Of a DNA stretch of 64,000 nucleotides, positions 27,401 through 35,348 are shown piece by piece. Within the stretch, counting starts at the first letter, position 1. Each line of letters opens with the position of its first letter. A model generated the notes under the pieces. That model was not told the DNA's origin. It saw only the letters and a list, made by a program, of their open reading frames with translations, and did no database searches. The DNA lies in NCBI RefSeq assembly GCF_900143205.1, contig NZ_FRDH01000012.1, forward strand, positions 1 through 64,000. Direction: 5' to 3'. The stretch is from Butyrivibrio hungatei DSM 14810 (lineage in GTDB: Bacteria; Bacillota; Clostridia; Lachnospirales; Lachnospiraceae). The translations under genes and the position numbers were made by a program.

Positions 27401-27843
27401 CAACAGTTACAAACTACAACACAAACGGATCATCTACGATCAAGGCTGTTAAGGGCGACAAGAAGTCTCTTAACACAGGACGTGCAGTTGGTGAGATGAA
27501 CGGTGTTTCAATCAGTACAGACGGTCAGATCTATGCAACATATTCAAATGGTCAGACCAAGCTCCTTGGACAGATCGCATCTGCGGAGTTTGCTAATGCA
27601 TCAGGTCTTTCAAAGGAAGGTGATAACCTGTATGCATCAACACTTAACTCTGGTGAAGCTACAATTCAGGACATCACCACTGATGGTGGTTACATGAACA
27701 CTGGTGTACTTGAAATGTCTAACGTAGACCTCTCTTCACAGTTTACTGAGATGATCACAACACAGCGTGGTTTCCAGGCTAACAGCCGTATCATCACAGT
27801 ATCTGATACACTTCTTGAAGAGCTTACAAACCTTAAGAGATAA
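24499..27843 (+). CDS. flgE: Flagellar hook protein FlgE, very large form
   Basis: Hook subunit. The N-terminus (MRSLYSGVAGLKTHQTKMDV, NNIANVNTTSFK) and C-terminus (DLSSQFTEMITTQRGFQANSR) are canonical, but the protein is 1114 residues against roughly 400 in many species. The insert holds two related modules, about 290-350 and 852-905 (VPLNGYLSDLM / VPVKGNIADLL, then GILNTVYNVTD / GLLNKVYGITD), further FGISDL and YGLTSL motifs, and an Ala/Gln/Asp-rich helical stretch at about 560-675 that looks like an antiparallel coiled-coil hairpin broken by PASDPAD. The reading frame is intact. A strong terminator follows. Confidence 0.93.
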   Translation: MMRSLYSGVAGLKTHQTKMDVIGNNIANVNTTSFKSQSITFSDLMYQTTQTASGATETKGGVNARQIGLGAKSGAINTAITSQGATQTTNNPFDIMITGESFFIVNNGNENLYTRDGSFYVDGAGNLAMQSNGYFVQGWVAQEDKETGEITINKNGGLSSLQIMSAANSTYSPASTTAALYSGNIDDHDKNLISDDGKTVTLEFYDNKGYLYTGKFTLKDTGYDHQFALTLTDIIDSDGKSIGPDLLKEITFGNVESPTRSQSFEKGTKYSIVLDASGENIAINAEGGDVKYKQVPLNGYLSDLMSTSSKSYSGILNTVYNVTDTDEKNYPADATYKIDDQTGELTIKYNKVDLAAADGWYATAKYTYKTNSSEKYFVDPATLEAYHIPDSTANSSASVFADTDFLSKVFGISDLYGSADYDYTYYNATTPPKMEIKRHVSVPQATSTNPGAYNKIATVGQYYTLDGTTTGKTVLQAAQDWVAAAPAGETRSLDQVFYSFNSADDNITLYVKNYEDVTKTETTGGSAVQADVNNLTTAFTDGSIDVSTGIETQDITDVLAYIDNQIAALNADNQTQEQNKIDAEADKTAQDTIMAEQQQIIDEKQAIIDNPASDPADVTQAEAERDAAQAIYDQAVLDKAAAQTAYDNAVAAITANDDKIANYNSAKKAAGEIQSAMTAKSLSVVTDVKETSITGTTGLMFSYEAQELGGAQALRDGTGAVITYSHQIEAEGELDTTKFTDTQPVQPKGVYVGASTFAKAYGLTSLTATITSGNNPYETLLGDAFGTNTNIPSLASGQEYTITFSNNTETLGYVSIAHSVTETAKGMSTGYSVSDNGDGTLNYTSETAYESVPVKGNIADLLTTAEGDNKGLLNKVYGITDEQADAYGIDGTYEINTSTGAINLTVGKHSVQLKFDAANGSLVSADTSDAGLVTMNFNQSIPGLEAFGYQQTAGDTTHNPGDVQFDFSTVTNYNTNGSSTIKAVKGDKKSLNTGRAVGEMNGVSISTDGQIYATYSNGQTKLLGQIASAEFANASGLSKEGDNLYASTLNSGEATIQDITTDGGYMNTGVLEMSNVDLSSQFTEMITTQRGFQANSRIITVSDTLLEELTNLKR

Positions 27844-27858
27844 TCTTTAGACAAAAAC

Positions 27859-27890
27859 GAAAGCCCTGCCGATTACCGGCAGGGCTTTTT
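27859..27890 (+). terminator. Rho-independent terminator after flgE
   Basis: AAAGCCCTGCCG at 27860-27871 pairs with 27877-27888 around loop ATTAC, ending in TTTTT. A strong GC-rich intrinsic terminator that splits the fla/che locus into two main transcripts. Confidence 0.9.
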
Positions 27891-28217
27891 GCGTGCGTAA
27901 GAACTATAAGAGACTAAATAGCGTATCTATAAAAACATTATACCATGCAAACACTAACTGTATATTGGACAAAGATTATTCTTTTAGCAATTCTTTAAAT
28001 AATCTGCTGTAATATATTGACTTGTTGTGGTAAAATAATTTTAATACCACAATATGTAGTACTATGTCCAAAAATAGATTTTGGACAATATAAATTCGAA
28101 AAAATATTACATAAATCACATTGCATTTGTGTAATAAAATTTAAAATATGTCTAAATTGTGAACGTGACATAGAGATTTTGAACAGAAAAAGTGGTAAAA
28201 TAGTAGTAATTAGAAAT
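27891..28217. other. AT-rich non-coding region with serial inverted repeats
   Basis: No believable gene lies between flgE and flbD. A short TTG-initiated frame at 28017-28232 has no ribosome site. Three inverted repeats lie in order: TTGTGGTA/TACCACAA at 28025-28032/28045-28052, TGTCCAAAA/TTTTGGACA at 28065-28073/28079-28087, and ATTACATAAAT/ATTTGTGTAAT at 28106-28116/28125-28135. A fourth, perfect one begins at 28218. The promoter for flbD-motA should be here, but no hexamer pair stands out. Confidence 0.5.
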
Positions 28218-28245
28218 AAAGTTTCATTTTAAAATGAAACTTTTT
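28218..28245 (+). terminator. Perfect palindromic hairpin just before flbD
   Basis: AAAGTTTCATTTT (28218-28230) directly abuts its complement (28231-28243), followed by T. It has terminator form but lies only 34 bases before the flbD ATG, so it may attenuate entry into the flbD-motAB transcript. Confidence 0.5.
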
Positions 28246-28279
28246 GAATGAGTGAAATTTTATATTAGGTGAGGGGTTA

Positions 28280-28453
28280 ATGTCTAAGATTATTGAGCTG
28301 ACCAAAATGGATACGCGTAAGATTCTTCTTAATATTTCTTCTATTGAGACTGTAGAAGCTAATCCAGATACCATCATTATCCTTAACTCGGGTAGGAAGT
28401 TATTAGTCAAAGAAAATCCTGATGAAATCTACAAGATGATTCAAGAAAATTAA
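28280..28453 (+). CDS. flbD: FlbD/SwrD small flagellar protein
   Basis: A 57-residue protein that starts at ATG 28280 after GTGAGGGG. It contains the FlbD core: ELTKMD near the start, then NISSIETVEANPDTIIILNSG and a C-terminal helix with VKENPDEIYKMI. In Bacillus the homologue SwrD raises motor torque through stator levels. Here it sits directly before motA-motB, which fits that role. Too short for many gene callers but clearly conserved. Confidence 0.88.
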   Translation: MSKIIELTKMDTRKILLNISSIETVEANPDTIIILNSGRKLLVKENPDEIYKMIQEN

Positions 28454-28518
28454 TTTTGAAACAAATTATCGAATAAGTAAATGATGTTCACTATAAATAT
28501 GAGAAAGGGGAGTTTGTT

Positions 28519-29322
28519 GTGGATATTGCGTCTTTACTTGGTGTAGGTCTATGTTTTATATTCATGATCCTGAGTATTGTGTTCTCAGCTGGTATCACGG
28601 GTGTTAAATACTTCCTTGATGCGCCTTCAGCTATGATCACCTTTGGAGGAGCCTTCATGGCCGTTTTGGGATCAAGAAGTATGCCGAGTTTCATGAGCGG
28701 TCTTAAGTCATATACTTTGATCTTTAAGATGCCAACTGATGACACCAAATCTGTTATCAAAAAAATCATCGATCTTTCAAATACAGCCAGAAAAGAAGGC
28801 CTTCTTGCATTGGAAGAAGCTGCTGGTAGTTTGGAGGATGCTTTCATGAAGAAGGGCGTCATGCTTATCGTAGACGGTACTGAGCCTGAACTTGTAAAGA
28901 GCATTCTTGAAGCTGAAATTGATGCCATGGCGGAGCGTCATAAAGAGAACTATTCATTCTTTGGCGATGTTGCTGGTATGGGTCCTTCATGGGGTATGAT
29001 CGGTACCCTCCTTGGACTGGTTCTTATGCTTCAGAACATGTCTGATCCTTCATCAATCGGACCATCCATGGCGGTTGCCCTCATTACTACATTCTACGGA
29101 TCAGTTCTTGCTAACTGGTTCTGTTATCCTGCTGAAAATAAGTTAAAGGCCAGAAGTAATGCTGAGTACATGACAAAGAGCATTATCATTGAGGGTCTTT
29201 TGTCTATACAGGCTGGTGAAAACCCACGTGTTACAGAAGAGAAGCTTAAATCATTTCTTTCACCTGCTGATAGATCTGCTTATGAAGCTGAAAATGGAAC
29301 TGGCGATGGAGGCGGAGAATAA
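28519..29322 (+). CDS. motA: Flagellar stator protein MotA
   Basis: Proton- or sodium-channel stator subunit, 267 residues with four transmembrane segments (about 5-27, 34-52, 150-172, 182-203) and a cytoplasmic loop rich in Arg and Glu that contacts FliG. Segment GMGPSWGMIGTLLGLV is the conserved third helix. The start is GTG 28519 after GAAAGGGG. The TAA overlaps the motB ATG, so the subunits are translationally coupled. Confidence 0.95.
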   Translation: MDIASLLGVGLCFIFMILSIVFSAGITGVKYFLDAPSAMITFGGAFMAVLGSRSMPSFMSGLKSYTLIFKMPTDDTKSVIKKIIDLSNTARKEGLLALEEAAGSLEDAFMKKGVMLIVDGTEPELVKSILEAEIDAMAERHKENYSFFGDVAGMGPSWGMIGTLLGLVLMLQNMSDPSSIGPSMAVALITTFYGSVLANWFCYPAENKLKARSNAEYMTKSIIIEGLLSIQAGENPRVTEEKLKSFLSPADRSAYEAENGTGDGGGE

Positions 29323-30155
29323 TGGCAAAGAGACAAGAGGAGATAAAACCTGGTCTGCCGGCCTGGCAGGGTACCTTTGGTGATCTGATGAATCTGCTTC
29401 TTTGTTTCTTCGTACTTCTTTTCTCAATGGCTAACATGGATGCGGCAAAGTTCGAGGAAGTAGCAGCATCATTTAGTAATGCTTTCGGTATCTTCTCCGG
29501 TGGAGAAATGGCTATAGGACAGGGAGCACTTATTGGTGATGGCGTTTCTCAGCTTAGTGCTTTATCTAGTTATATTACTTCAATGGGACTTGCTCAGAGC
29601 GGCGAGGATTCTGATTCAGAAGAGACAGCTATTGGAGAAATGGAGCAAAAGGAACTGTTAGAAGCTGCAGAAGAGGAACAGATGGAAGCATCAGAAGAGC
29701 TTGCTGAAAAGATTGAAGCAGCTCTTGAAGCTGGAGATGTAGATAATGAAGTATCTCTGAATTACACAAGCCAGTTTGTACAGCTCACTATTCAGGGTTC
29801 AATTCTTTTTGATTCTGGTAAGACAGATATTAAAGATGACGCTATACCTGTTATCGATAAGGTTGGTCAGATACTTGAAACCTATGCTGGAGGTACTATT
29901 GAGATTGAAGGACATACGGATAATGTTCCTATGTCTTCAGGTGGCAAATATGCCAACAACGATGAGCTTAGTTCAGGAAGAGCTCTTTCAATCTTTTATT
30001 ACCTTTGTGAAAATACTAATCTTGATCCTGCAAACATTGTTCATACAGGTCGAGGTGAGTATTCTCCAATTGCTGACAATTCTACAGATGAGGGCAGAGC
30101 CCGCAACAGAAGAGTAGAAATAAAGATTTACAATCCACTTAGTTCATCTTATTAA
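29322..30155 (+). CDS. motB: Flagellar stator protein MotB
   Basis: Anchors the stator to peptidoglycan. 277 residues: one transmembrane helix at about 20-42 with the ion-binding Asp21 in FGDLMNLL, an acidic periplasmic linker at about 95-145, and a C-terminal OmpA/MotB domain with IEGHTDNVPM and the following Arg-rich RARNRRVEI. The linker is unusually rich in Glu (about 100-140). Coupled to motA by a one-base overlap. Confidence 0.95.
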   Translation: MAKRQEEIKPGLPAWQGTFGDLMNLLLCFFVLLFSMANMDAAKFEEVAASFSNAFGIFSGGEMAIGQGALIGDGVSQLSALSSYITSMGLAQSGEDSDSEETAIGEMEQKELLEAAEEEQMEASEELAEKIEAALEAGDVDNEVSLNYTSQFVQLTIQGSILFDSGKTDIKDDAIPVIDKVGQILETYAGGTIEIEGHTDNVPMSSGGKYANNDELSSGRALSIFYYLCENTNLDPANIVHTGRGEYSPIADNSTDEGRARNRRVEIKIYNPLSSSY

Positions 30156-30174
30156 AGAGGGGAGATAGTCCTAA

Positions 30175-30711
30175 ATGAAAAAGAATCTTTTATCAATCAT
30201 CATCTTGGCACTTTTAGTCATTAACCTTGCTATGAATGGATTCATGCTTCTTAGCGTATTGACAACAAATTCTCAGACTGCAAAGCTTATCTCTGATATT
30301 GCTGCTGCGCTTGAGCTTGAAGCTAGCGGCGGAGCAGGCGGAGGTTTTTCAAATTCAAATTCAGGAACTGTTGGTGTAGCAAACATAGCTACATTTGGTT
30401 ATACAGGTGATAACAACCTTACTATCAGTCTTAAGCCTGGCGCAGATGGCAAGACTCATTACATGCTTGCTGACGTTGTATTTTCAATGAATACAGCTGC
30501 TCAGGATTATGCAACCTATGGTTCTTCTGAATCACTTGCTAGTATGAGTGATCTTGTTAAGGCTAAAGTTATTGATGTCCTTTCAAGTTACACAATGGAA
30601 GAACTTCAGGCTGATATGCAGACAGCAAAAGACCAGGTTCTTGAAGCTGTTCAGGAACTTTACGGTTCAAACTTTATTTACGACGTAAGTATTAGTGCAA
30701 TCTATTCATAA
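30175..30711 (+). CDS. fliL: Flagellar basal-body protein FliL
   Basis: Single-pass membrane protein that forms rings around the stator. 178 residues with a transmembrane helix at about 5-27, a Gly/Ser/Asn linker at about 50-66, and a periplasmic stomatin-like domain (YMLADVVFSMNTAAQDY and following). The C-terminal VSISAIYS matches the usual end. The stop codon lies inside an 8-bp inverted repeat (30701-30725) of unknown role. Confidence 0.88.
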   Translation: MKKNLLSIIILALLVINLAMNGFMLLSVLTTNSQTAKLISDIAAALELEASGGAGGGFSNSNSGTVGVANIATFGYTGDNNLTISLKPGADGKTHYMLADVVFSMNTAAQDYATYGSSESLASMSDLVKAKVIDVLSSYTMEELQADMQTAKDQVLEAVQELYGSNFIYDVSISAIYS

Positions 30712-30759
30712 TGATCATGAATAGATCGGTATTTAATAAATACAGAAAGGAGATCCATT

Positions 30760-31743
30760 TTGAGTGAAGTACTGTCACAAAGCGAAATAGATGGTCTGTT
30801 GGCAGCGCTAAGTAGCGGTGAACTTGATGTGGATCAGATGCAGGCAGCTGACGAAAAGAAAGTCAAAGATTATGACTTCAAACGTCCTGCTAAATTCTCC
30901 AAAGAGCATCTTCGAACTTTGGAGATGATCTACGAACATTATGGACGACTTTTATCCACAACTTTGCCACTATATCTCAGAAAGAACGTAACTGTATCTG
31001 TAGCTAACTCAGAAACTGTTACATATTCTGAATTTAGTAATGCTCTTTCCAATCCTGTTATTTTGGGAGTAATAAGTTTCCTTCCTTTGCAGGGTAATAT
31101 TATTTTGGAATTGCAGGCAAATATAGGATTCTCTTTTATTGACAGAATGCTTGGAGGTGAAGGGGGAACCTTGGATAAACCAAGACCATTCACCGACATT
31201 GAGATGCCACTTATAGAGAAGCTTGTAACAATCTGTATGCAGCTTATGGTAGAACCTTGGCAGAACGTTGTTTCTATCAATCCTGTTATGGAGAGGATCG
31301 AGACAAATCCACAGTTTGCTCAGGTTATCTCACCAACAGACATGATCGCTATCGTTACGCTGAATATCAAGATTGGAGATACAGAAGGTCTTATGAATGT
31401 ATGCTTGCCATATTTCACCTTAGAGAGTGTTATGGATAAGCTCAATACAAAGTTCTGGTTCTCAACGATGCAAAAGAACAATGATGAGGACTATGAGGAT
31501 ACTCTTGAGACCATGGTCAGACATGTTGCTGTACCAGTTAAAGCTATACTTGGTAAATGCAATGTTTCTGTTAATGATTTTGTACATCTTCAGGCTGGAG
31601 ATATCATAAGGCTTGATAATAGAGTAAATACTGATATGCAGGTATATGTGGGTAATCTGTTTAAGTTTACTGCATTACCTGGAACTGCCAAAGAGAAATA
31701 TGCCGTAAGAATTACATCGGTTGTGAGAGAGGAGGAAGAGTAG
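30760..31743 (+). CDS. fliM: Flagellar motor switch protein FliM
   Basis: C-ring protein that binds phosphorylated CheY. 327 residues; the N-terminal CheY-binding motif LSQSEIDGLLAAL is intact, followed by the CheC-like middle domain and the C-terminal FliN-like domain. The start is TTG 30760 with AAAGGAG upstream. fliY follows 3 bases after the stop. No cheY lies in this window, so it must be elsewhere. Confidence 0.95.
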   Translation: MSEVLSQSEIDGLLAALSSGELDVDQMQAADEKKVKDYDFKRPAKFSKEHLRTLEMIYEHYGRLLSTTLPLYLRKNVTVSVANSETVTYSEFSNALSNPVILGVISFLPLQGNIILELQANIGFSFIDRMLGGEGGTLDKPRPFTDIEMPLIEKLVTICMQLMVEPWQNVVSINPVMERIETNPQFAQVISPTDMIAIVTLNIKIGDTEGLMNVCLPYFTLESVMDKLNTKFWFSTMQKNNDEDYEDTLETMVRHVAVPVKAILGKCNVSVNDFVHLQAGDIIRLDNRVNTDMQVYVGNLFKFTALPGTAKEKYAVRITSVVREEEE

Positions 31744-31746
31744 AGC

Positions 31747-32982
31747 ATGGATGGAATGTTGTCACAGGACGAAATTAATGCTTTGCTTGCCGGAATGGAT
31801 ACGTCTGCTGGCGGAGATGCACCAGCTGATGCACCTGCTGACGGAGGCGGTGATGCTGCTCCAGCAGAGGCTGCTGTATCTACACCACCAGTTGGAGGTG
31901 GAGCAATAGATGAATCACTACTTACTGATTCAGAAAAAGATGCTATCGGTGAAGTAGCTAATATCAGCATGGGATCTTCAGCTACAACGCTGTATTCCCT
32001 TGTAAATCAGAAGGTTAATATTACAACACCTCAAGTAGAACTAGCTAATTGGGAGAATGTAATAAATAACTATGAGAGACCATGCGTATTTATCCAGATC
32101 AAATACACTGTTGGTCTTGATGGAACAAATATTCTGATCTTAAAAGAACATGACGTTATGGTAATCACCGACCTCATGATGGGTGGTGATGGTACTAATA
32201 CAGATGGAGAGATAGGCGAATTACAGCTTTCTGCTATTTCAGAAGCTATGAACCAGATGATGGGTGCTGCTGCCACATCTCTTTCTACAATGATCAATCA
32301 GAAGGTTGATATCAGCCCGCCACAGGCTACTGTTCTTGATATGATCAACGATGATCCATCAGATATTGCTGAGTTCCTTACTGGAACATTTGTTAAGATC
32401 TCTTTCAAGATGCAGGTTGGAGAGCTTGTAGATTCAACGCTTATGCAGCTTTATCCAATTGATTTTGCTAAGACTCTTAAAGATACAGTTATTGCTGCTG
32501 ATGAAGGTTCACAGGAAGCTGCACCAGCTGCTGCGCCTGCTCCAGAACCAGCACCAGCACCAGCTCCACAGCCACAGATGGCTCCTCAGATGGATCCTTC
32601 TATGATGCAGGGGCAGCCAATGCCTCAGATGGCAATGCCTCAGATGCAGATGGGAATGCCTCAGATGATGGCTCCTCAGATGATGAATATGAATATTCAG
32701 CCTGCTCAGTTTCAGAATTTTTCTGGTGGTACAACTATCATGGCAGGTGGAGAGAATATCGGAATCATCAAGGATGTTCCTCTTGAAGTAACTGTTGAGC
32801 TTGGTAGAACAGCAAAACCTATTTCAGATATCCTTGATTTTGCTCCTGGAACTATCATTGAGCTTGACAAGGTTGCAGGTGAACCTGTAGACGTTCTTGT
32901 TAATGGTAAGTTCGTAGCAAAGGGAGAAGTTGTAGTTATCGAAGAAAGTTTTGGTGTAAGAGTTACTGAGATAGTTCAGTAA
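31747..32982 (+). CDS. fliY: Flagellar motor switch phosphatase FliY (FliN domain)
   Basis: 411 residues. An N-terminal FliM-like peptide (MLSQDEINALLAGM) is followed by an Ala/Gly/Pro linker, a CheC-type phosphatase domain with ExxN helices (SEKDAIGEVANISMG and ISEAMNQMMGAA), a Met/Gln/Pro-rich linker at about 270-325 made of MPQM-like repeats, and a C-terminal FliN domain (PLEVTVELGRTAKPISDIL). FliY dephosphorylates CheY-P at the switch and replaces FliN in Firmicutes. Overall longer than the Bacillus protein because of the linkers. Confidence 0.93.
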   Translation: MDGMLSQDEINALLAGMDTSAGGDAPADAPADGGGDAAPAEAAVSTPPVGGGAIDESLLTDSEKDAIGEVANISMGSSATTLYSLVNQKVNITTPQVELANWENVINNYERPCVFIQIKYTVGLDGTNILILKEHDVMVITDLMMGGDGTNTDGEIGELQLSAISEAMNQMMGAAATSLSTMINQKVDISPPQATVLDMINDDPSDIAEFLTGTFVKISFKMQVGELVDSTLMQLYPIDFAKTLKDTVIAADEGSQEAAPAAAPAPEPAPAPAPQPQMAPQMDPSMMQGQPMPQMAMPQMQMGMPQMMAPQMMNMNIQPAQFQNFSGGTTIMAGGENIGIIKDVPLEVTVELGRTAKPISDILDFAPGTIIELDKVAGEPVDVLVNGKFVAKGEVVVIEESFGVRVTEIVQ

Positions 32983-32993
32983 AGGAAGTTTAG

Positions 32994-33332
32994 ATGACAG
33001 CTGATTCATATTTACAGTTTATTTCTATATTGATCATTTTCATTGGTGTTCTTGCAGCTACTTACTATGTAACTAAATTTCTTGCGGGATACCAAAAAGA
33101 GAAAACTTCCTCAGGTAATATTGAGATCATTGAGACCAGTAGAATATCTGTCAACAAGTATATTCAGATTGTTCGTGTAGGAGATAAGTACATGGCTATT
33201 GCTGTTGGCAAGGATGAGATCACTGCTCTTGGTGAGATCGATAAGGACTCTCTAATTACCAAAGAGGATGGTTCTACAACACTTAGTTTTAAAGAAGTAT
33301 TTGAAAAGTTTAAGGGCGAGATAAAAAAGTAA
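32994..33332 (+). CDS. fliO: Flagellar biosynthetic protein FliO/FliZ
   Basis: 112-residue single-pass membrane protein. The transmembrane helix is at about 8-30, followed by a short cytoplasmic domain with GNIEIIETSRISVNKYIQIVRVG, the FliO signature. It assists assembly of FliP into the export gate. It lies between fliY and fliP, as expected, with one base between its stop and the fliP start. Confidence 0.9.
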   Translation: MTADSYLQFISILIIFIGVLAATYYVTKFLAGYQKEKTSSGNIEIIETSRISVNKYIQIVRVGDKYMAIAVGKDEITALGEIDKDSLITKEDGSTTLSFKEVFEKFKGEIKK

Positions 33333-33333
33333 C

Positions 33334-34269
33334 ATGAAGATTATGCGGGGAGAATCAAAACTGAATAAGAAAACTGCAATCAAGAGATTTGTTCTGGCCG
33401 TTGTTTCTGTGTTACTTATCTCTACTTTTGCTTTTTCAGTTCCACTTTCAGTACACGCTACTGAAAACGTTGTTGAGGATACAACGCCAACTGATCCTAC
33501 AACGGATAGAGATAGCCACCTAACTGGCTCTCAGGATGAAAGGACAAATATCAATGCTCCAGGTTCTTCGGAAGACCCGGATGATCTTAAGGAGCTGAAT
33601 ATTGCCAATACTGTGACTGTTACATATGATAACGGCAACGGTTCGGTAAATGGTGCTCTTAGAATACTTATTACACTTACGCTTATTTCTTTGGCACCAA
33701 CTCTTCTTGTGATGATGACCTCTTTTACCAGGATCATCGTTGCGCTACACTTTACGAGAACTGCTATTGGAACCCAAACATCGCCACCTAATCTGGTGAT
33801 GATTGGGATTGCTTTGTTTATGACACTTTTTATTATGCAGCCTACTTTGACAGCTGCATATAATGATGCTGTTGTTCCTTTTGAGAACGGTGAGATCGAC
33901 CAGAAAGAGTTCATAGATACAGCAATGAAGCCGTTTAGGCAGTTTATGTATGGCCAGACTCAGAAAAAAGATGTTATTTTGTTTATGGAAATCGACGGAA
34001 TAGAGTGGGATGGTGAGCTTGACAGCATCCCTAATGTCGTTCTGATTCCAAGCTTTATTATAAGTGAGCTTAGAACAGCGTTTATTATTGGATTCCTTAT
34101 TTATGTTCCGTTTATTGTTATAGACATGGTAGTAGCTTCGGTACTTATGAGTATGGGTATGATGATGCTGCCGCCAACTACAATTTCAATGCCGTTTAAG
34201 ATTTTATTATTTGTTCTGGCTGATGGTTGGAGTTTAATAATAGGCAACCTTGTTAAGTCGTTCTATTAA
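33334..34269 (+). CDS. fliP: Flagellar export gate protein FliP
   Basis: Core of the type III export gate. 311 residues as drawn, with an N-terminal signal segment (VLAVVSVLLISTFAFSVPLS), an acidic Thr/Asp-rich stretch, then four transmembrane helices including SFTRIIVALHFTRTAIGTQ and the C-terminal VVASVLMSMGMMMLPP. ATG 33334 and ATG 33343 both lack a good ribosome site. GGGGAG at 33347-33352 would favour a CTG at 33361, a rare start that would keep the signal segment. The start is therefore unsettled. Confidence 0.93.
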   Translation: MKIMRGESKLNKKTAIKRFVLAVVSVLLISTFAFSVPLSVHATENVVEDTTPTDPTTDRDSHLTGSQDERTNINAPGSSEDPDDLKELNIANTVTVTYDNGNGSVNGALRILITLTLISLAPTLLVMMTSFTRIIVALHFTRTAIGTQTSPPNLVMIGIALFMTLFIMQPTLTAAYNDAVVPFENGEIDQKEFIDTAMKPFRQFMYGQTQKKDVILFMEIDGIEWDGELDSIPNVVLIPSFIISELRTAFIIGFLIYVPFIVIDMVVASVLMSMGMMMLPPTTISMPFKILLFVLADGWSLIIGNLVKSFY

Positions 34270-34280
34270 GGGGGCATTTT

Positions 34281-34553
34281 ATGATCACATTATCAGACAT
34301 CAACACAATAATAAATAGTGCGTTATTCTTAGTTATCAAGATGTCACTGCCTGTACTTTTGACATCAATGATCATCGGACTTATCATCTCAATTTTTCAG
34401 ACTGTTACATCTATTCAGGAGCAGACCCTTACCTTTGTTCCTAAGGTAATAGGCGTTTTTATAATGATAATGCTGATAGGTAACTGGATGCTTACAGAAT
34501 TATCTGGTTATATCAATCAGCTTTGGTCTGATTTTTCACAGTATGTCAGATAG
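34281..34553 (+). CDS. fliQ: Flagellar export gate protein FliQ
   Basis: 90-residue protein with two transmembrane helices (about 14-38 and 52-76) and the conserved SIFQTVTSIQEQTLTFVPK loop. Packs with FliP and FliR in the export gate. AAGGGGGC precedes the ATG. Confidence 0.95.
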   Translation: MITLSDINTIINSALFLVIKMSLPVLLTSMIIGLIISIFQTVTSIQEQTLTFVPKVIGVFIMIMLIGNWMLTELSGYINQLWSDFSQYVR

Positions 34554-34562
34554 AGGTATCAC

Positions 34563-35348
34563 ATGATCGATTACACGTTTAGATATGGGGATCTTGAGAT
34601 ATTTCTTTTGATTCTTGTAAGAATAACAAGCTTCATATTTGTTTGTCCGTTTTTTGGTGGCAGACAAACCCCTAATCAGGTCAAGATTGGCTTTAGCTTA
34701 CTGCTTTCAATACTTATCTACGGTGCTGTTCCTTATGAAGCGCCAAATTATAACACGATCATTGGTTATACAGTTATCGTGTTAAAAGAGGTTATGGCAG
34801 GATTCCTGATTGGTTATGCTGTTCAGCTTAGTACTCTTATAGTTAACTTTGCAGGTACTATTATTGATATGCAGATAGGTCTTTCTATGGTAAGCCTGTT
34901 TGATCCTAATACAAATGAGCAGACATCTATTACTGGTACATTGTATTCACAGACTCTTACTGTGATGCTTATCTTATCAGGAATGTATCACTATATTCTT
35001 AAGGCTTTGGCTGACTCATTTGTGTTGATCCCTATAAATACTGTAACTATTCATTCAGACAGAATGCTTGATGCTATAGTTTCATTTTTAAGAGATTACG
35101 TTGTAATAGGTTTTAGAATAGCCCTTCCGATCTTTATCATTACTTTCATTACAAACGTTGTTCTTGGCGTTCTAGCAAAGGTTTCACCGCAGATGAACAT
35201 GTTCTCTGTCGGTATTCAGATCAAGATCATTATTGGTCTAATGGTTATGTTTATTACAGTTTCTATGCTGGGAAGTGCATCGAACTTTGTTTATATCAAT
35301 ATCAAGGAGTTAATGCATGATTTTGTCTACAGCATGCAAGCTGGCTAA
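34563..35348 (+). CDS. fliR: Flagellar export gate protein FliR
   Basis: 261-residue membrane protein with about six hydrophobic segments. RITSFIFVCPFFGGRQTPNQVKIG at the N-terminus and LPIFIITFITNVVLGVLAKVSPQMN in the C-terminal half (given here in part) are characteristic. Its 3' end overlaps the start of flhB by 32 bases, which fits the close structural relation of FliR and FlhB. Confidence 0.94.
   Translation: MIDYTFRYGDLEIFLLILVRITSFIFVCPFFGGRQTPNQVKIGFSLLLSILIYGAVPYEAPNYNTIIGYTVIVLKEVMAGFLIGYAVQLSTLIVNFAGTIIDMQIGLSMVSLFDPNTNEQTSITGTLYSQTLTVMLILSGMYHYILKALADSFVLIPINTVTIHSDRMLDAIVSFLRDYVVIGFRIALPIFIITFITNVVLGVLAKVSPQMNMFSVGIQIKIIIGLMVMFITVSMLGSASNFVYINIKELMHDFVYSMQAG

Noticed and set aside
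24499-27843. Frameshift or gene fusion explaining the long flgE
   Set aside because: One open frame joins canonical FlgE ends with no internal rod/hook N-terminal signature, so insertion and duplication fit better than fusion.
27859-27890. GCCGATTA in the loop region as a sigma28 -10
   Set aside because: It lies in the flgE terminator stem and loop and no TAAA stands at the right distance.
28017-28232. 71-codon frame between flgE and flbD with several Cys
   Set aside because: It starts at TTG with no ribosome site, spans four inverted repeats and ends inside a palindrome; its composition follows the AT-rich DNA.
28491-28928. 145-codon frame on the - strand
   Set aside because: It lies opposite motA, which has clear family motifs on the + strand.
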